This document shows positions 8,316-16,255 of a DNA stretch of 64,000 nt, piece after piece. Source of the DNA: Pseudonocardia hydrocarbonoxydans (GTDB taxonomy: Bacteria > Actinomycetota > Actinomycetes > Mycobacteriales > Pseudonocardiaceae). Where the stretch lies: the NCBI RefSeq assembly GCF_006539565.1, contig NZ_BJNG01000011.1, positions 62,001 through 126,000 on the forward strand, in the 5' to 3' direction. The notes under the pieces are model-generated. The model was not told the origin of the DNA. It made no database searches and saw only the letters and a program-made list of their open reading frames with translations. A program made the translations under genes and the position numbers. Numbering within the stretch: position 1 is the stretch's first letter; each line of letters begins with the position of its first letter.

Positions 8316-9604
8316 GGGGTGGCCTCCTCGATCGCGGCGAGCAGGGCCGCCAGGCCCTCCGCCGCCTCGTCCGACGTGAGGGTCAGGGGTGGGGCGATGC
8401 GCAGGACGTTGCCGTGCAGCCCGCCCTTGCCCACCAGCAGGCCCCGGCGCCTGCAGCCCTCCAGGACGGCGGTGGCGATCTCCGGTGCCGGGTCGCCCGG
8501 GTCGCCGGTGCCGGGCCGCACCAGCTCCACGCCGATCATCAGGCCCTTCCCGCGGACGTCGCCGACGGCGGGCGAGCCGAGCGCGCGCAGGCCGTCGAAC
8601 AGCGCGGGGCCCTGGGCGGCGGCGTTGGCCTGGAGCTTGTGGTCGAGCAGGTAGCGCAGGTTCGCGAGTGCACCCGCGGACGTCAGCGGGGAGCCGCCGA
8701 ACGTCGAGATGTGGTTGGCGCCCAACGAGTCCATGACGGAGGTCGGGGCGATCACGCCGCCCATGGACAGCCCGTTGCCGATGCCCTTGGCGAAGGTCAC
8801 GATGTCGGGCACCGCGCCGGAGGCCTGCCAGCCCCAGAAGTGCTCGCCGGTGCGGCCCCAGCCGGTCTGCACCTCGTCGGAGATCCACAGGATCCCCTTC
8901 TCGCGCAGCACCTCGGCGAACGCGCCGAGCAGGCCGTCCGGCCCGGAGGTGAAGCCGCCGACGCCCTGGATGGGCTCCGCGATGAACGCCGCGACGTCGC
9001 CGCCGACCTGGTCGAGCACCTCGCGCAGGTCCGCGACGCACGCCGCGATGTACTCGCCGTCGGACAGCCCGGCGAACGGCGAGCGGTACTGCTGCCCGCC
9101 GTGCACGTAGTAGGTCTGGAACGGCGAGAGCGACGTCGGCGACCAGGACCGGTTGCCGGTGATCGCGATCGTGGAGAACGACCGGCCGTGGTAGCTGTTG
9201 CGCAGCGCGAGGATCTGGTTGCTGCGCCGCAGCGACGACGCCAGCAGCAGCGCCGCGTCGTTGGCCTCGGTGCCGCTGGGGGTCAGGAACACCTTGGCCG
9301 GATCGTCGGCCCCACCCACACCCGAGACCGTGGCGATCTGCTCGGCCAGCTCCACCATCGGCCGGTTGAGGTACAGCGTGGAGCTGTGGATGATCTTCCC
9401 GGCCTGGTCGGCGACGGCCTTCGTCACCTCGGGCAGCGCGTGCGCCGTCATCGTGGTGAGGATGCCGCCGAAGAAGTCGAGGTAGCGGTTGCCGTCGGCG
9501 TCCCAGACGTGGCGGCCGTCGCCGCGGTCGAGCTCGATGGGCTCCTCGTAGTAGAGGGCCAGCCAGGACGGCAGGACGGCGCGGGTGCGTTCGTGGAGGC
9601 TCAT
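8312..9604 (-). CDS. Class III PLP aminotransferase (beta-alanine/aminoisobutyrate type)
   Basis: The 430-aa class III transaminase shows the PLP-binding motifs ISDEVQTGWGRTG (about residue 240) and the Schiff-base lysine in VTFAKGIGNGLSMGG (about 270), with SGTEANDAALL and SYHGRSFSTIA upstream. The ATGA overlaps at both ends (with the ureidopropionase stop and the dihydropyrimidinase start) tie it to pyrimidine breakdown. It would convert beta-alanine or beta-aminoisobutyrate to the semialdehyde. General family similarity alone would also fit alanine-glyoxylate or GABA transaminase, so substrate is inferred from context. Confidence 0.85.
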   Translation of the reverse strand: MSLHERTRAVLPSWLALYYEEPIELDRGDGRHVWDADGNRYLDFFGGILTTMTAHALPEVTKAVADQAGKIIHSSTLYLNRPMVELAEQIATVSGVGGADDPAKVFLTPSGTEANDAALLLASSLRRSNQILALRNSYHGRSFSTIAITGNRSWSPTSLSPFQTYYVHGGQQYRSPFAGLSDGEYIAACVADLREVLDQVGGDVAAFIAEPIQGVGGFTSGPDGLLGAFAEVLREKGILWISDEVQTGWGRTGEHFWGWQASGAVPDIVTFAKGIGNGLSMGGVIAPTSVMDSLGANHISTFGGSPLTSAGALANLRYLLDHKLQANAAAQGPALFDGLRALGSPAVGDVRGKGLMIGVELVRPGTGDPGDPAPEIATAVLEGCRRRGLLVGKGGLHGNVLRIAPPLTLTSDEAAEGLAALLAAIEEATP

Positions 9605-10446
9605 GACTGCACCAGCGGGCCGTAGGCGTCGGGGCGGCGGTCGCGGTAGAACGCCCACTGCTGCCGCACCTCGTCGATCATCCCCAGGTCGAGGTCGCGG
9701 ACGACGAGCTCCTCGTCGTGGGCCGACGCGGGCTCGCCGACGAACTGGCCGCGCGGGTCGACGAAGTAGCTGGTGCCGTAGAAGTCGTTGTCGCCGTACT
9801 CCTCGACGCCCACGCGGTTGATCGCGGCCACGAAGTACTCGTTCGCGACGGCCGCGGCCGGCTGCTCCAGCTTCCACAGGTACGAGCTCAGCCCGCGGCT
9901 GGTGGCGCTGGGGTTGAACACGATCTGCGCGCCGGCCAGGCCGAGCGCGCGCCAGCCCTCGGGGAAGTGGCGGTCGTAGCAGATGTAGACGCCGACGCGG
10001 CCGACCGCGGTGTCGAACACCGGCCAGCCCAGGTTGCCCGGCCGGAAGTAGAACTTCTCCCAGAAGCCCTTGACCTGCGGGATGTGGTGCTTGCGGTACT
10101 TGCCGAGCACGGTGCCGTCGGCGTCGATGACCGCGGCGGTGTTGTAGTAGTGCCCGGAGTCCTCCACCTCGAACACCGGCACCACCAGCACCATCCCGGT
10201 CTCCCGGGCCAGCGCCTGCATTCGCTGCACGGTCGGCCCGTCGGGCACCCGCTCGGCCCACCGGTAGTGCTCGGCCTCCTGCACCTGGCAGAAGTAGGGC
10301 GCGTTGAAGACCTCCTGGAAGCCCATCACCGTGGCGCCCTGCTCGGCGGCGGCCCGCGCGTACGACTCGTGCACCTCGATCATGGACGCGGTGTCGCCGG
10401 TCCACTTCGCCTGCAGGATGGCCGCCCGGACGATCCTGTCCGTCAT
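9601..10446 (-). CDS. Nitrilase-superfamily beta-ureidopropionase (N-carbamoyl-beta-alanine amidohydrolase)
   Basis: The 281-aa carbon-nitrogen hydrolase has the catalytic Glu in GFQEVFNAPYF (about residue 45), Lys in GKYRKHHIPQ (about 117) and Cys in YICYDRHFPE (about 155). It would release beta-alanine, CO2 and ammonia from the dihydropyrimidinase product. First gene of the leftward operon: start ATG 10446 follows GTGAGG, and its TGA overlaps the transaminase ATG. An upstream in-frame GTG is less likely because the family begins near residue 1 of this choice. Confidence 0.88.
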   Translation of the reverse strand: MTDRIVRAAILQAKWTGDTASMIEVHESYARAAAEQGATVMGFQEVFNAPYFCQVQEAEHYRWAERVPDGPTVQRMQALARETGMVLVVPVFEVEDSGHYYNTAAVIDADGTVLGKYRKHHIPQVKGFWEKFYFRPGNLGWPVFDTAVGRVGVYICYDRHFPEGWRALGLAGAQIVFNPSATSRGLSSYLWKLEQPAAAVANEYFVAAINRVGVEEYGDNDFYGTSYFVDPRGQFVGEPASAHDEELVVRDLDLGMIDEVRQQWAFYRDRRPDAYGPLVQS

Positions 10447-10467
10447 GCGCCTCACGTCCCTCCGTGT

Positions 10468-10503
10468 CGACAGCGGCCCACTGTCGGACCGGGAGACCGG
10501 TCC
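10468..10503. promoter_or_regulatory. Overlapping dyads in the divergent promoter region of the pyrimidine operon
   Basis: CGACAG (10468-10473) and CTGTCG (10481-10486) form one inverted repeat. GGACCGG (10486-10492) and CCGGTCC (10497-10503) form a second one. They lie 22-57 bases upstream of the ureidopropionase start. They are candidate operator sites; the regulator is not known. Confidence 0.35.
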
Positions 10504-10626
10504 GCGCAAGGGGATCGTCACTCTCACCCGCCGCGGGCGCGCCCGGCAAGATCGCGGGCCCGACCGTCACGTGCCGTTCACACGGCCGGTCGGCACGCTC
10601 CGCACGGCCACCGCTAGCGTTCCGTC

Positions 10627-11469
10627 ATGCGGCTCGGCTACCTCACGCACGTGGCCGGAGCGGCCCCGGCGCAGGCCTACCGCGACACCGTGACGCTCGC
10701 CGTCGCGGCCGAGGAGCTCGGCTTCGCCTCGTTCTGGGTGGCCCAGCACCACGACGGCCACCTCGACGGCACGCTGCCCTCGCCGCTCGTGCTGCTCGGC
10801 GCCGTCGCGCAGGCGACCTCGACGATCCGGCTCGGCACCGCCGTCGTGGCCGCCGCGCTGGAGGACCCGCGCCGTCTCGCCGAGGACGCCGCGGTGCTCG
10901 ACGTCCTCAGCGGCGGCCGCCTGGAGCTGGGCGTCGGGGCCGGGGCCGACGCGGGGGCCTCGGCGCGGTTCGGCCGCGACCACGACCGCCGCCACGCCGA
11001 CTGCGCCGACGCCGTCGACGCGCTGCGCGCCCACCTCGACGAGATCGTGCCCGCCGCCCCCGGCCTGGGTGCCCGGCTGTGGCAGGCCACCGGCGGTTCC
11101 CGCGGCGTCGACGCGGCCGGGGCGCGCGGCATGGGGATCCTGTCCGGGCGCCCCGACGCCGCACCCGACCTCCCCCGCTACTGGGCCCGGGCCGCGGGGG
11201 AGCCGCGCGTCGCGGCGGTCCGGGTCGTCGGGCCGGGGGAGGCACCGGACGCCGCGCTGCGGCGCTGGCGGGCCGACCCCGTCCGGGCGTGGGCCACCGA
11301 GCTGGTCGTGCAGACCCAGCCCGCGCACGCCCCCGTCGGCACGCACCTGGCGACGCTGCGCGCGCTCGCGCCCACCCGGCGGGACGCGGACCGGCCGGCC
11401 CCGCTCGGTCCGCTGGTCGCCGCGCTGCGCACCGGACCGCGCCGGGTGGCGGCGGCCACGGACGCCTGA
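10627..11469 (+). CDS. LLM-class flavin/F420 oxidoreductase
   Basis: The 280-aa luciferase-like TIM-barrel protein has the N-terminal MRLGYLTHVAG, ELGFASFWVAQHHDGH, STIRLGTAVVAAALEDPRRLAEDAAVLDVLSGGRLELGVGAGAD, typical of monooxygenase-like LLM proteins. The C-terminal third is degenerate relative to the family. No ribosome site precedes ATG 10627, but TAGCGT (10614-10619) lies seven bases before it, consistent with a leaderless mRNA. The next gene is a small Cys-rich protein read in the same direction. Substrate unknown. Confidence 0.75.
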   Translation: MRLGYLTHVAGAAPAQAYRDTVTLAVAAEELGFASFWVAQHHDGHLDGTLPSPLVLLGAVAQATSTIRLGTAVVAAALEDPRRLAEDAAVLDVLSGGRLELGVGAGADAGASARFGRDHDRRHADCADAVDALRAHLDEIVPAAPGLGARLWQATGGSRGVDAAGARGMGILSGRPDAAPDLPRYWARAAGEPRVAAVRVVGPGEAPDAALRRWRADPVRAWATELVVQTQPAHAPVGTHLATLRALAPTRRDADRPAPLGPLVAALRTGPRRVAAATDA

Positions 11470-11546
11470 CGGCGGTTCCGGCAGGCCGCCGGGCCGCATA
11501 CGCTCGGTGCCGACGTGATCGTCCGACCACCGGGAGTGACCTCGAC

Positions 11547-11750
11547 ATGCGCCACATCGCCACGTTCTGCGGCCAGTGCAACTGCGGCTGCCCGGAGCTG
11601 TTCGTCGACGACGCCGCGGCGCCGGAGAAGCGCATCGTGATCACCGACGACTTCGGCCAGCGCATCCAGATGAGCGTCGGCCAGCTCTCCGACCTCGTCG
11701 ACGACATCCGCAAGGGCGTCCTCGACGAGGTGCTGGTCACGGCCGGTTAG
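11547..11750 (+). CDS. Small Cys-rich conserved-looking protein (67 aa), function unknown
   Basis: Not recognised as a named family. The product carries a tight cluster CGQCNCGCPELFVD at residues 8-21 (four Cys within eight residues). An acidic segment follows with IVITDDFGQRIQMSVGQLSDLVDDIRKGVLDEV, which looks like a folded beta-alpha unit. The Cys spacing suggests metal binding; a peptide-precursor role is possible but unsupported. GGGAG lies ahead of ATG 11547. It follows the LLM gene by 77 bp and its TAG overlaps the convergent lipoprotein stop. Composition looks coding. Confidence 0.7.
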   Translation: MRHIATFCGQCNCGCPELFVDDAAAPEKRIVITDDFGQRIQMSVGQLSDLVDDIRKGVLDEVLVTAG

Positions 11751-12244
11751 GAGGCGGGTGCCTCGGCCCGCCCGCCGGTCGGGGTGACGGCGAACCACTT
11801 CCCGCCGACGCCGTGGCCGTCGGTCGCGCCGGGCGCGGGATCGGCCGCGTAGCGGTAGACCGGCCAGCCGCCGATGGTGAGCTGCACGCCGCCGTCCTGA
11901 CGGGTGATCGTCCCGATCGCGGCCTGGTCGACGCCCTCCACCGTGAGCGGGCTGCCGGGCTCGGCGAGCACCGGCGGCCAGGTCGTGGCGCAGTCGCCCG
12001 CGCAGTTCGAGGCGGGCGGCTGCGCGGTGTCGTCGTCGAAGCGGTAGAGCGTCCAGCCCAGGCCGTCGATGACGACGGTGCCCAGCTGGGCGGTGCTGTT
12101 GGCGGAGAGCACCGTGCCCTCGGGCGCGGCGAGCGTCTCGGGGGCGGTGGGAGGACCGTCCGGGGCGGTGCCGCCGCCGCAGGCGGTGAGGACGATCGCG
12201 GCGACGGCCGCGAGTGCGGCCGCGGCGAGGGTGCGGGCGGACAT
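11747..12244 (-). CDS. Secreted lipoprotein with Lipoprotein_15 (YxxxD-type) repeats
   Basis: The 165-aa protein has a signal peptide with lipobox LTAC (about residue 21). Two copies of the repeated unit of the PF03640-type family follow: LGWTLYRFDDDTAQPP..CATTWPPVL and IGGWPVYRYAADPAPGATDGHGVGGKWFAVTP. The family is widespread in actinomycetes as membrane-anchored extracellular proteins without a defined function. ATG 12244 has GGAGG six to seven bases upstream. Confidence 0.85.
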   Translation of the reverse strand: MSARTLAAAALAAVAAIVLTACGGGTAPDGPPTAPETLAAPEGTVLSANSTAQLGTVVIDGLGWTLYRFDDDTAQPPASNCAGDCATTWPPVLAEPGSPLTVEGVDQAAIGTITRQDGGVQLTIGGWPVYRYAADPAPGATDGHGVGGKWFAVTPTGGRAEAPAS

Positions 12245-12392
12245 GGGGGACCTCCGGGTGGGGAACGTCGGCATCTGTCCACACGGACGGCCCAGCGCTG
12301 CGGTTCAACCGCACGGTGTCGCTTGTCATCGGTGTCACCTACTGGGAACCTCGACCGGAAGGCGTCCGCCACCGCCGACCGACAGGCCCGTC

Positions 12393-12749
12393 ATGGCCAC
12401 ACTCGAACCACGCAACTTCCTGCAGCCCTGCCTGCTCCTGCTGCTGCGCGAGCGCCCGGACCACGGCTACGACCTGGCCGTCCGGCTGCGCCCCATGCAC
12501 GACGGCGAGGGCGACGCGGGCGGGGTCTACCGCGCGCTGCGGGCGCTCGAGCGCCAGGGGCTGGTGCACTCGGAGTGGGAGACCTCCGACGTCGGCCCGG
12601 CCCGGCGGACCTACCACATCACGCCCGCCGGGCAGGCCTGCCTGGAGACCCAGGTCCTCGTGCTCGAACACGTGCACGAGGCGCTGCACGTGTTCCTGGA
12701 GCGCTACGCCGCGCTGGACACCGCCACCCACGGCCGCGCCCGCCGCTGA
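12393..12749 (+). CDS. PadR-family transcriptional regulator
   Basis: The 118-aa winged-helix protein (LQPCLLLLLRERPDHGYDLAVRL, then GGVYRALRALERQGLV and RRTYHITPAGQACLE) matches PadR. PadR proteins are usually ligand-responsive repressors of nearby genes. It converges on the hydrogenase locus, ending one base before the hypC stop, but no target site could be assigned. ATG 12393 has only weak ribosome-site similarity. Confidence 0.85.
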   Translation: MATLEPRNFLQPCLLLLLRERPDHGYDLAVRLRPMHDGEGDAGGVYRALRALERQGLVHSEWETSDVGPARRTYHITPAGQACLETQVLVLEHVHEALHVFLERYAALDTATHGRARR

Positions 12750-13007
12750 TCAGCGGCCGGGCCCCGGATCGTCGGCGAAGGACCCGTCGCGGCCGGTGAC
12801 GAAGTCCAGCGACGCCCTGGCCTGCGCCGGGTCGATCCGCTCCAGCGCGAACCCCATGTGGATGAGCACCCACTCGCCCGCCGTGAGCGCCGGGCCGTCG
12901 AGTATCCCGGTGTTGACGAGCCGGTCGACGCCCTCGACGCGGACCACCGCCAGGTCGCCGTGCGCCGTCCGCGGCTCGATCACCTCGCCGGGGATCCCCA
13001 GGCACAC
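12750..13007 (-). CDS. hypC: Hydrogenase maturation chaperone HypC (first copy)
   Basis: HypC carries the Fe(CN)2CO unit with HypD and delivers it to the large subunit precursor. The 85-aa protein starts with the signature MCLGIPG with the essential Cys2, and has the beta-barrel core VRVEGVDRLVNTG and GEWVLIHMGFALERID. The start is GTG 13007 with GAGGT upstream, seven bases after the small membrane peptide gene. It closes the hydrogenase structural operon; a second HypC lies in the opposite operon, and a HypC domain is fused to a SIS protein there. Confidence 0.93.
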   Translation of the reverse strand: MCLGIPGEVIEPRTAHGDLAVVRVEGVDRLVNTGILDGPALTAGEWVLIHMGFALERIDPAQARASLDFVTGRDGSFADDPGPGR

Positions 13008-13014
13008 GGCGACC

Positions 13015-13128
13015 TCACATCCGGTTCATGGCGCGGTAGCGCGCGATCTCGTCGCGCGACTGCACCGCCAGCACCGCGGCGACCGCCGCGACCGCGACCA
13101 GTACCAGTGCCCCGATCCTGCGGATCAT
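13015..13128 (-). CDS. 37-aa single-pass membrane peptide of hydrogenase clusters (DUF6893-like)
   Basis: Reading MIRRIGALVLVAVAAVAA and onward, this peptide has two Arg after the start, one hydrophobic helix (about residues 5-21) and a short charged tail ending in YRAMNRM. Its ATG overlaps the protease stop by ATGA and AGGGG lies upstream, so it is translated with the operon. Size, topology and position match the DUF6893-type small proteins found in actinobacterial hydrogenase loci. It may anchor or stabilise the enzyme at the membrane; that is inference. Confidence 0.8.
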   Translation of the reverse strand: MIRRIGALVLVAVAAVAAVLAVQSRDEIARYRAMNRM

Positions 13129-13661
13129 CGGCGAACCCCTTCCCTCGTGCCGACCAGCGTCCCGACCAGCTCGGTGACGAGGTCCGCGGCCGGCTCCACC
13201 GCCGCGGCCACCGCCGCGCCGAGCCCGATGCCCTCCTCCAGCGACGCCGGCTCGCAGCCGACGACCAGCACCCGGCCCACCGGCCGGTCGATGCCCATCG
13301 AGCCCGCCAGGTCGTCGAGCAGGCCGAGCACGGCGGCCGGGTCCATCCCGTGCGCGTCCAGCGCCGCGCCGTCGGGCCGGGGCGCGTCGACGTCGTGCTC
13401 CAGGGTGTGCAGGGTCCCCGGCTCGCTGCCGCGCCGTACGGCGTCGACGAGCACGACGGCGTCGTAGCCGTCGAGGAGCTGGTAGGCCAGGTGCATCCCG
13501 CGGATGCCGGTGTCGAGCAGCTCCACGCCCGCGGGCAGCCCGCCGCGGGCCCGCAGCGCGCGGACCACCTCGACGCCGAACCCGTCGTCGGAGAGGAACA
13601 CGTTGCCGATCCCGGCCACCAGCACGGCCGGGTCGGACGACGGGCCCGCACGCCCGCTCAC
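13125..13661 (-). CDS. Hydrogenase maturation protease (HyaD/HupD/HybD family)
   Basis: This endopeptidase removes the C-terminal tail of the large subunit after nickel insertion. The 178-aa protein has the family motifs GIGNVFLSDDGFGVEVVRAL (residues about 17-36, with the metal-binding Asp/Glu), LLDTGIRGMHLAYQLLDGYDAVVLVDAV and HGMDPAAVLGLL. GTG 13661 overlaps the upstream stop (GTGA). Its substrate is presumably the large subunit gene of the same operon, which keeps residues past its last CxxCxxH motif. Confidence 0.92.
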   Translation of the reverse strand: MSGRAGPSSDPAVLVAGIGNVFLSDDGFGVEVVRALRARGGLPAGVELLDTGIRGMHLAYQLLDGYDAVVLVDAVRRGSEPGTLHTLEHDVDAPRPDGAALDAHGMDPAAVLGLLDDLAGSMGIDRPVGRVLVVGCEPASLEEGIGLGAAVAAAVEPAADLVTELVGTLVGTREGVRR

Positions 13662-15016
13662 GGCACCGGCTCCAGCTCGTCGGGGCGGAAGTAGCGGAAG
13701 CGGCCGTGGGCGAGCTGCAGCTCGGCGGCCGGGTCGCCGTCCACCGACACCGCCACGTGCACCCCGCCGTCGACGTCGTGGACGACGGCCTGCACCGTGG
13801 CCGCCACCCCGTCGAGGAAGCGGTCCTGCGCGTCGGCGCCGCGGCCGGGCCGCAGCAGCACGTGGCTGCCCCGCGACACCGGGACGCCGCGGACGGCCAC
13901 CGCGTCGGTGTCGGGGTCGACCGAGGCGTCCCGGCCGGGGTCCCACCACGGGACGCTCTCCGCGGGGGCGACCGCGGGGCCGTCGGCGCCCGCGGGGCGC
14001 ATCGACCGGATCGCCCCGTGCAGCCGCTCCAGGATCTCCGGCGGCATCGCGTCGACCGCGTCGATGATGCCCGCGGCGCGCGGGTCGGTGGCCCGGGCCT
14101 CGGCCTTCTCCTCGTCGGTCAGCACCAGCGTGCGCAGGGTCAGGATCTCGTCGTTCTCCAGCCCGTCGAACAGGTCGACCGTGCTCTCCGGGGCGAGCTG
14201 CGGGTGGTCGGCGAGGATGATCGGCGAGGACAGGACGAGGTCGCTGCGCTCCGGCGGCCCGGCCAGCACCGGCCAGGTGTGCTCGTTGACGCAGCCGCGG
14301 GCGGCGGGCTCGGCCCAGCGCGGCCCGTCGGTGAGCGAGAGGAACGCCCCGCCCGGTGCGGCGAGCACGGTGTGCGCGGCGATCAGCGACGTGCGCAGCA
14401 CCTCCTCGCGCGGTGCCCCGGGCCCGGCGATCCCGTCGTTGACGACGTCCACCCGCAACCGGTGCACCAGGTACGGGCCCGGCAGGTCGGTGAGCGAGAC
14501 GACGACGCGGCCCTCCACGGGCCAGCACCGGCGCTCGATCGACCCGGCCGCGCCGAGCGTCTCGGTCGTGGTACCGCCCGGGAACCGGACGTCGACGGTG
14601 CACGGGCCGCGCAGCAGGTCGTCGACGGCGAACTCCGCGTCCACCTGCCGCGGCACCCCCTCCTCGAACCGCAGGTGCCGCCGCCCGTCGACGACCAGCT
14701 CCCCGACCGCCGCCTCGTCGGGGGTGCGGGGGGTGCGGGACTCCAGCTGCAGGCAGCGCAGCCGGATCCGCACGTGCGTCGCGGTGCCCGGTTCGAGCAG
14801 GCACTCGGTGCGGCTCGCGGTCGGCTCGGTGCCCTCGCCCGCGGGGGTGAGCACGCCGAACTGCCAGCGCAGCCGGTTCTTCTGTGCCGACGCGCGGTAG
14901 GGGTAGAGCAGGTAGCCCTCGAAGAGCACGGCGTCGGCGACGGCGGCCACGTCGTCGAGAGGGTCGGGGTCGAGGGGGTCGGGGTCGAGAGGGTCGGGGT
15001 CGAGCAGGTCACCCAC
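13658..15016 (-). CDS. Uncharacterised 452-aa hydrogenase-operon protein
   Basis: No catalytic motif is recognised. After a repetitive acidic start (DPDPL repeated three times) the conserved-looking part begins at VAAVADAVLFEGYLLYPYRASAQKNRLRWQFGVL. The middle is rich in beta-strand-like segments, and the segment NDGIAGPGAPREEVLRTSLIAAHTVL and a C-terminal domain ending in QLAHGRFRYFRPDELEPVP follow. Similar proteins occupy this slot in actinobacterial group 1h hydrogenase loci, so a role in assembly or electron transfer is likely, but unproven. Start GTG 15016 overlaps the DUF6084 gene by 8 bp; a start past the repeat would lose little conserved sequence. Confidence 0.75.
   Translation of the reverse strand: MGDLLDPDPLDPDPLDPDPLDDVAAVADAVLFEGYLLYPYRASAQKNRLRWQFGVLTPAGEGTEPTASRTECLLEPGTATHVRIRLRCLQLESRTPRTPDEAAVGELVVDGRRHLRFEEGVPRQVDAEFAVDDLLRGPCTVDVRFPGGTTTETLGAAGSIERRCWPVEGRVVVSLTDLPGPYLVHRLRVDVVNDGIAGPGAPREEVLRTSLIAAHTVLAAPGGAFLSLTDGPRWAEPAARGCVNEHTWPVLAGPPERSDLVLSSPIILADHPQLAPESTVDLFDGLENDEILTLRTLVLTDEEKAEARATDPRAAGIIDAVDAMPPEILERLHGAIRSMRPAGADGPAVAPAESVPWWDPGRDASVDPDTDAVAVRGVPVSRGSHVLLRPGRGADAQDRFLDGVAATVQAVVHDVDGGVHVAVSVDGDPAAELQLAHGRFRYFRPDELEPVP
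14956..15000 (-). repeat. Three 15-bp tandem repeats at the start of the 452-aa gene
   Basis: Three adjacent copies of cgagrgggtcggggt (14956, 14971, 14986) encode DPDPL repeats at residues about 7-21. The length keeps the frame. Confidence 0.85.
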
Positions 15017-15638
15017 CGCCGGCCTCCTTCAGCAGCCGGGCGAACGTGTCGTCCCAGCTCGGGGAGGCCTGCGCCGACCGGTAGGCCGACAGCGCGTCGA
15101 GGGTCTCGGTGTCGACCCGGACGTAGGCCGAGTTCGGGTAGTGGTCGTCCATGGCCGCCCGCCAGGTCGCGACCGGCAGCCGGAAGGCCGCCTCCTCGTG
15201 CCAGGGCACCAGCCCGACCTGCACCCCGTCGGGGCCGGCGTGGAACACCGTGCCGGTGAACAACAGCAGCAGCGGCACCTCGCCCCCGGCCAGGCCGTGG
15301 AGGTACTTCGTGGCGGCGATGTCCAGGTCGTAGGTCAGCGGCACGACGATCTCGGTCGTCGTCTCGCCGGTGAAGCCGAGCACGGTCGAGCCGACGGTCG
15401 CGAGCTGCAGCGGGTTGAGCGTCTCGCCCCAGCGCGCGGGCTCGCCGAACAGGTCGGTCAGCCGGGCCGCCTCCGCGTCGGAGTAGTCGCGGCCGCGGGG
15501 CTCGACCCGGATCTGGGTGCGCAGCGCGACCGAATGCACGCGCCGCGCGTCGTCGGTGGAGATCCGCAGGTCGAGCACCAGCGACGGGCCGGCCGCGAAG
15601 GGCTCGGGCCGGGCGCCGGTGCAGGCGAAGCGCAGCAT
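15009..15638 (-). CDS. DUF6084 family protein (hydrogenase accessory)
   Basis: The 209-aa protein begins MLRFACTGARPEPFAAGPSLVLDLRI and contains LNPLQLATVGSTVLGFTGETTTEIVVPLTYDLDIAATKYLHGL, the pattern of the DUF6084 family that accompanies actinobacterial hydrogenases. Predicted mainly beta structure, no signal peptide, no obvious metal ligands. ATG 15638 shares one base with the preceding TGA (TGATG) and the 3' end overlaps the next gene by 8 bp. Role unknown; probably assembly of the enzyme complex. Confidence 0.8.
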   Translation of the reverse strand: MLRFACTGARPEPFAAGPSLVLDLRISTDDARRVHSVALRTQIRVEPRGRDYSDAEAARLTDLFGEPARWGETLNPLQLATVGSTVLGFTGETTTEIVVPLTYDLDIAATKYLHGLAGGEVPLLLLFTGTVFHAGPDGVQVGLVPWHEEAAFRLPVATWRAAMDDHYPNSAYVRVDTETLDALSAYRSAQASPSWDDTFARLLKEAGGG

Positions 15639-16255
15639 CACACCGGTCGCGCCGCGGCGCGCAGGTCGTCGAAGAACCGGTCGATCTCGCGCCAGGCGTC
15701 GGCGCCGCCGTCGAAGCCGCGCCAGTGCAGCCGCACCAGCCCGACCAGCCGGTAGCAGGCGTCGATCGGCACGAGCAGGCAGTCGGTGCGGGCGTCCTTC
15801 CCCCGGCGCACCAGCAGCGCCTCGACGTCCGGGGCCAGCTCGGTGGCCAGCCGGCCCCCGCCGACGCCCGACGTCCACGCCTGGAGCGACAGCTCGCTCT
15901 CGGTGGCCCCGGCCGGGCTCGGATAGCAGGCGATCACCCGGTCCTGCACGGAGTTGCGCAGGAAGAACGCCATCCCGACGGGCACCTGCAGCGCGTCCCA
16001 CTGGGCGTCGGTGAGGCGGAACCCGGGGTCGGACAGGTACCGGTCCGGCACGCGGCGGTGGCCGCCGCCGCCCGCGCCGGGGTTGTCGAACAGGAAGGCG
16101 CACGGGCCGCAGGCGCAGACCATCCGCCGTTGCGCCACCTGCACCAGGTGCGGGTGCTGTGCCGGGACCGGTGTCGCGCACAGCTCGCAGGTCTCCTGCG
16201 CCGGTTCCCGGTCCCGAGGATCGGCCAGGAACCGGCGCAGGCCCGCGACGGTCAC
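15638..16255 (-). CDS. DUF5947 family protein (hydrogenase accessory, Cys-rich N-terminus)
   Basis: The 205-aa protein carries CELCATPV (CxxC, about residues 23-26) and VCACGPCAFLF (about 48-58), an arrangement fitting a zinc ribbon or small Fe-S site. A conserved domain follows with VPVGMAFFLRNS and WTSGVGGGRLATELAPDVEALLV. It matches DUF5947, a regular member of group 1h hydrogenase loci. GTG 16255 overlaps the NifU-like stop (GTGA). An electron-transfer or Fe-S maturation role is inferred from the cysteines and context only. Confidence 0.8.
   Translation of the reverse strand: MTVAGLRRFLADPRDREPAQETCELCATPVPAQHPHLVQVAQRRMVCACGPCAFLFDNPGAGGGGHRRVPDRYLSDPGFRLTDAQWDALQVPVGMAFFLRNSVQDRVIACYPSPAGATESELSLQAWTSGVGGGRLATELAPDVEALLVRRGKDARTDCLLVPIDACYRLVGLVRLHWRGFDGGADAWREIDRFFDDLRAAARPV

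Noticed and set aside
11547..11750. Mycofactocin-type or other RiPP precursor
   Set aside because: The cysteines are near the N-terminus, the rest looks folded and no radical SAM enzyme is nearby.
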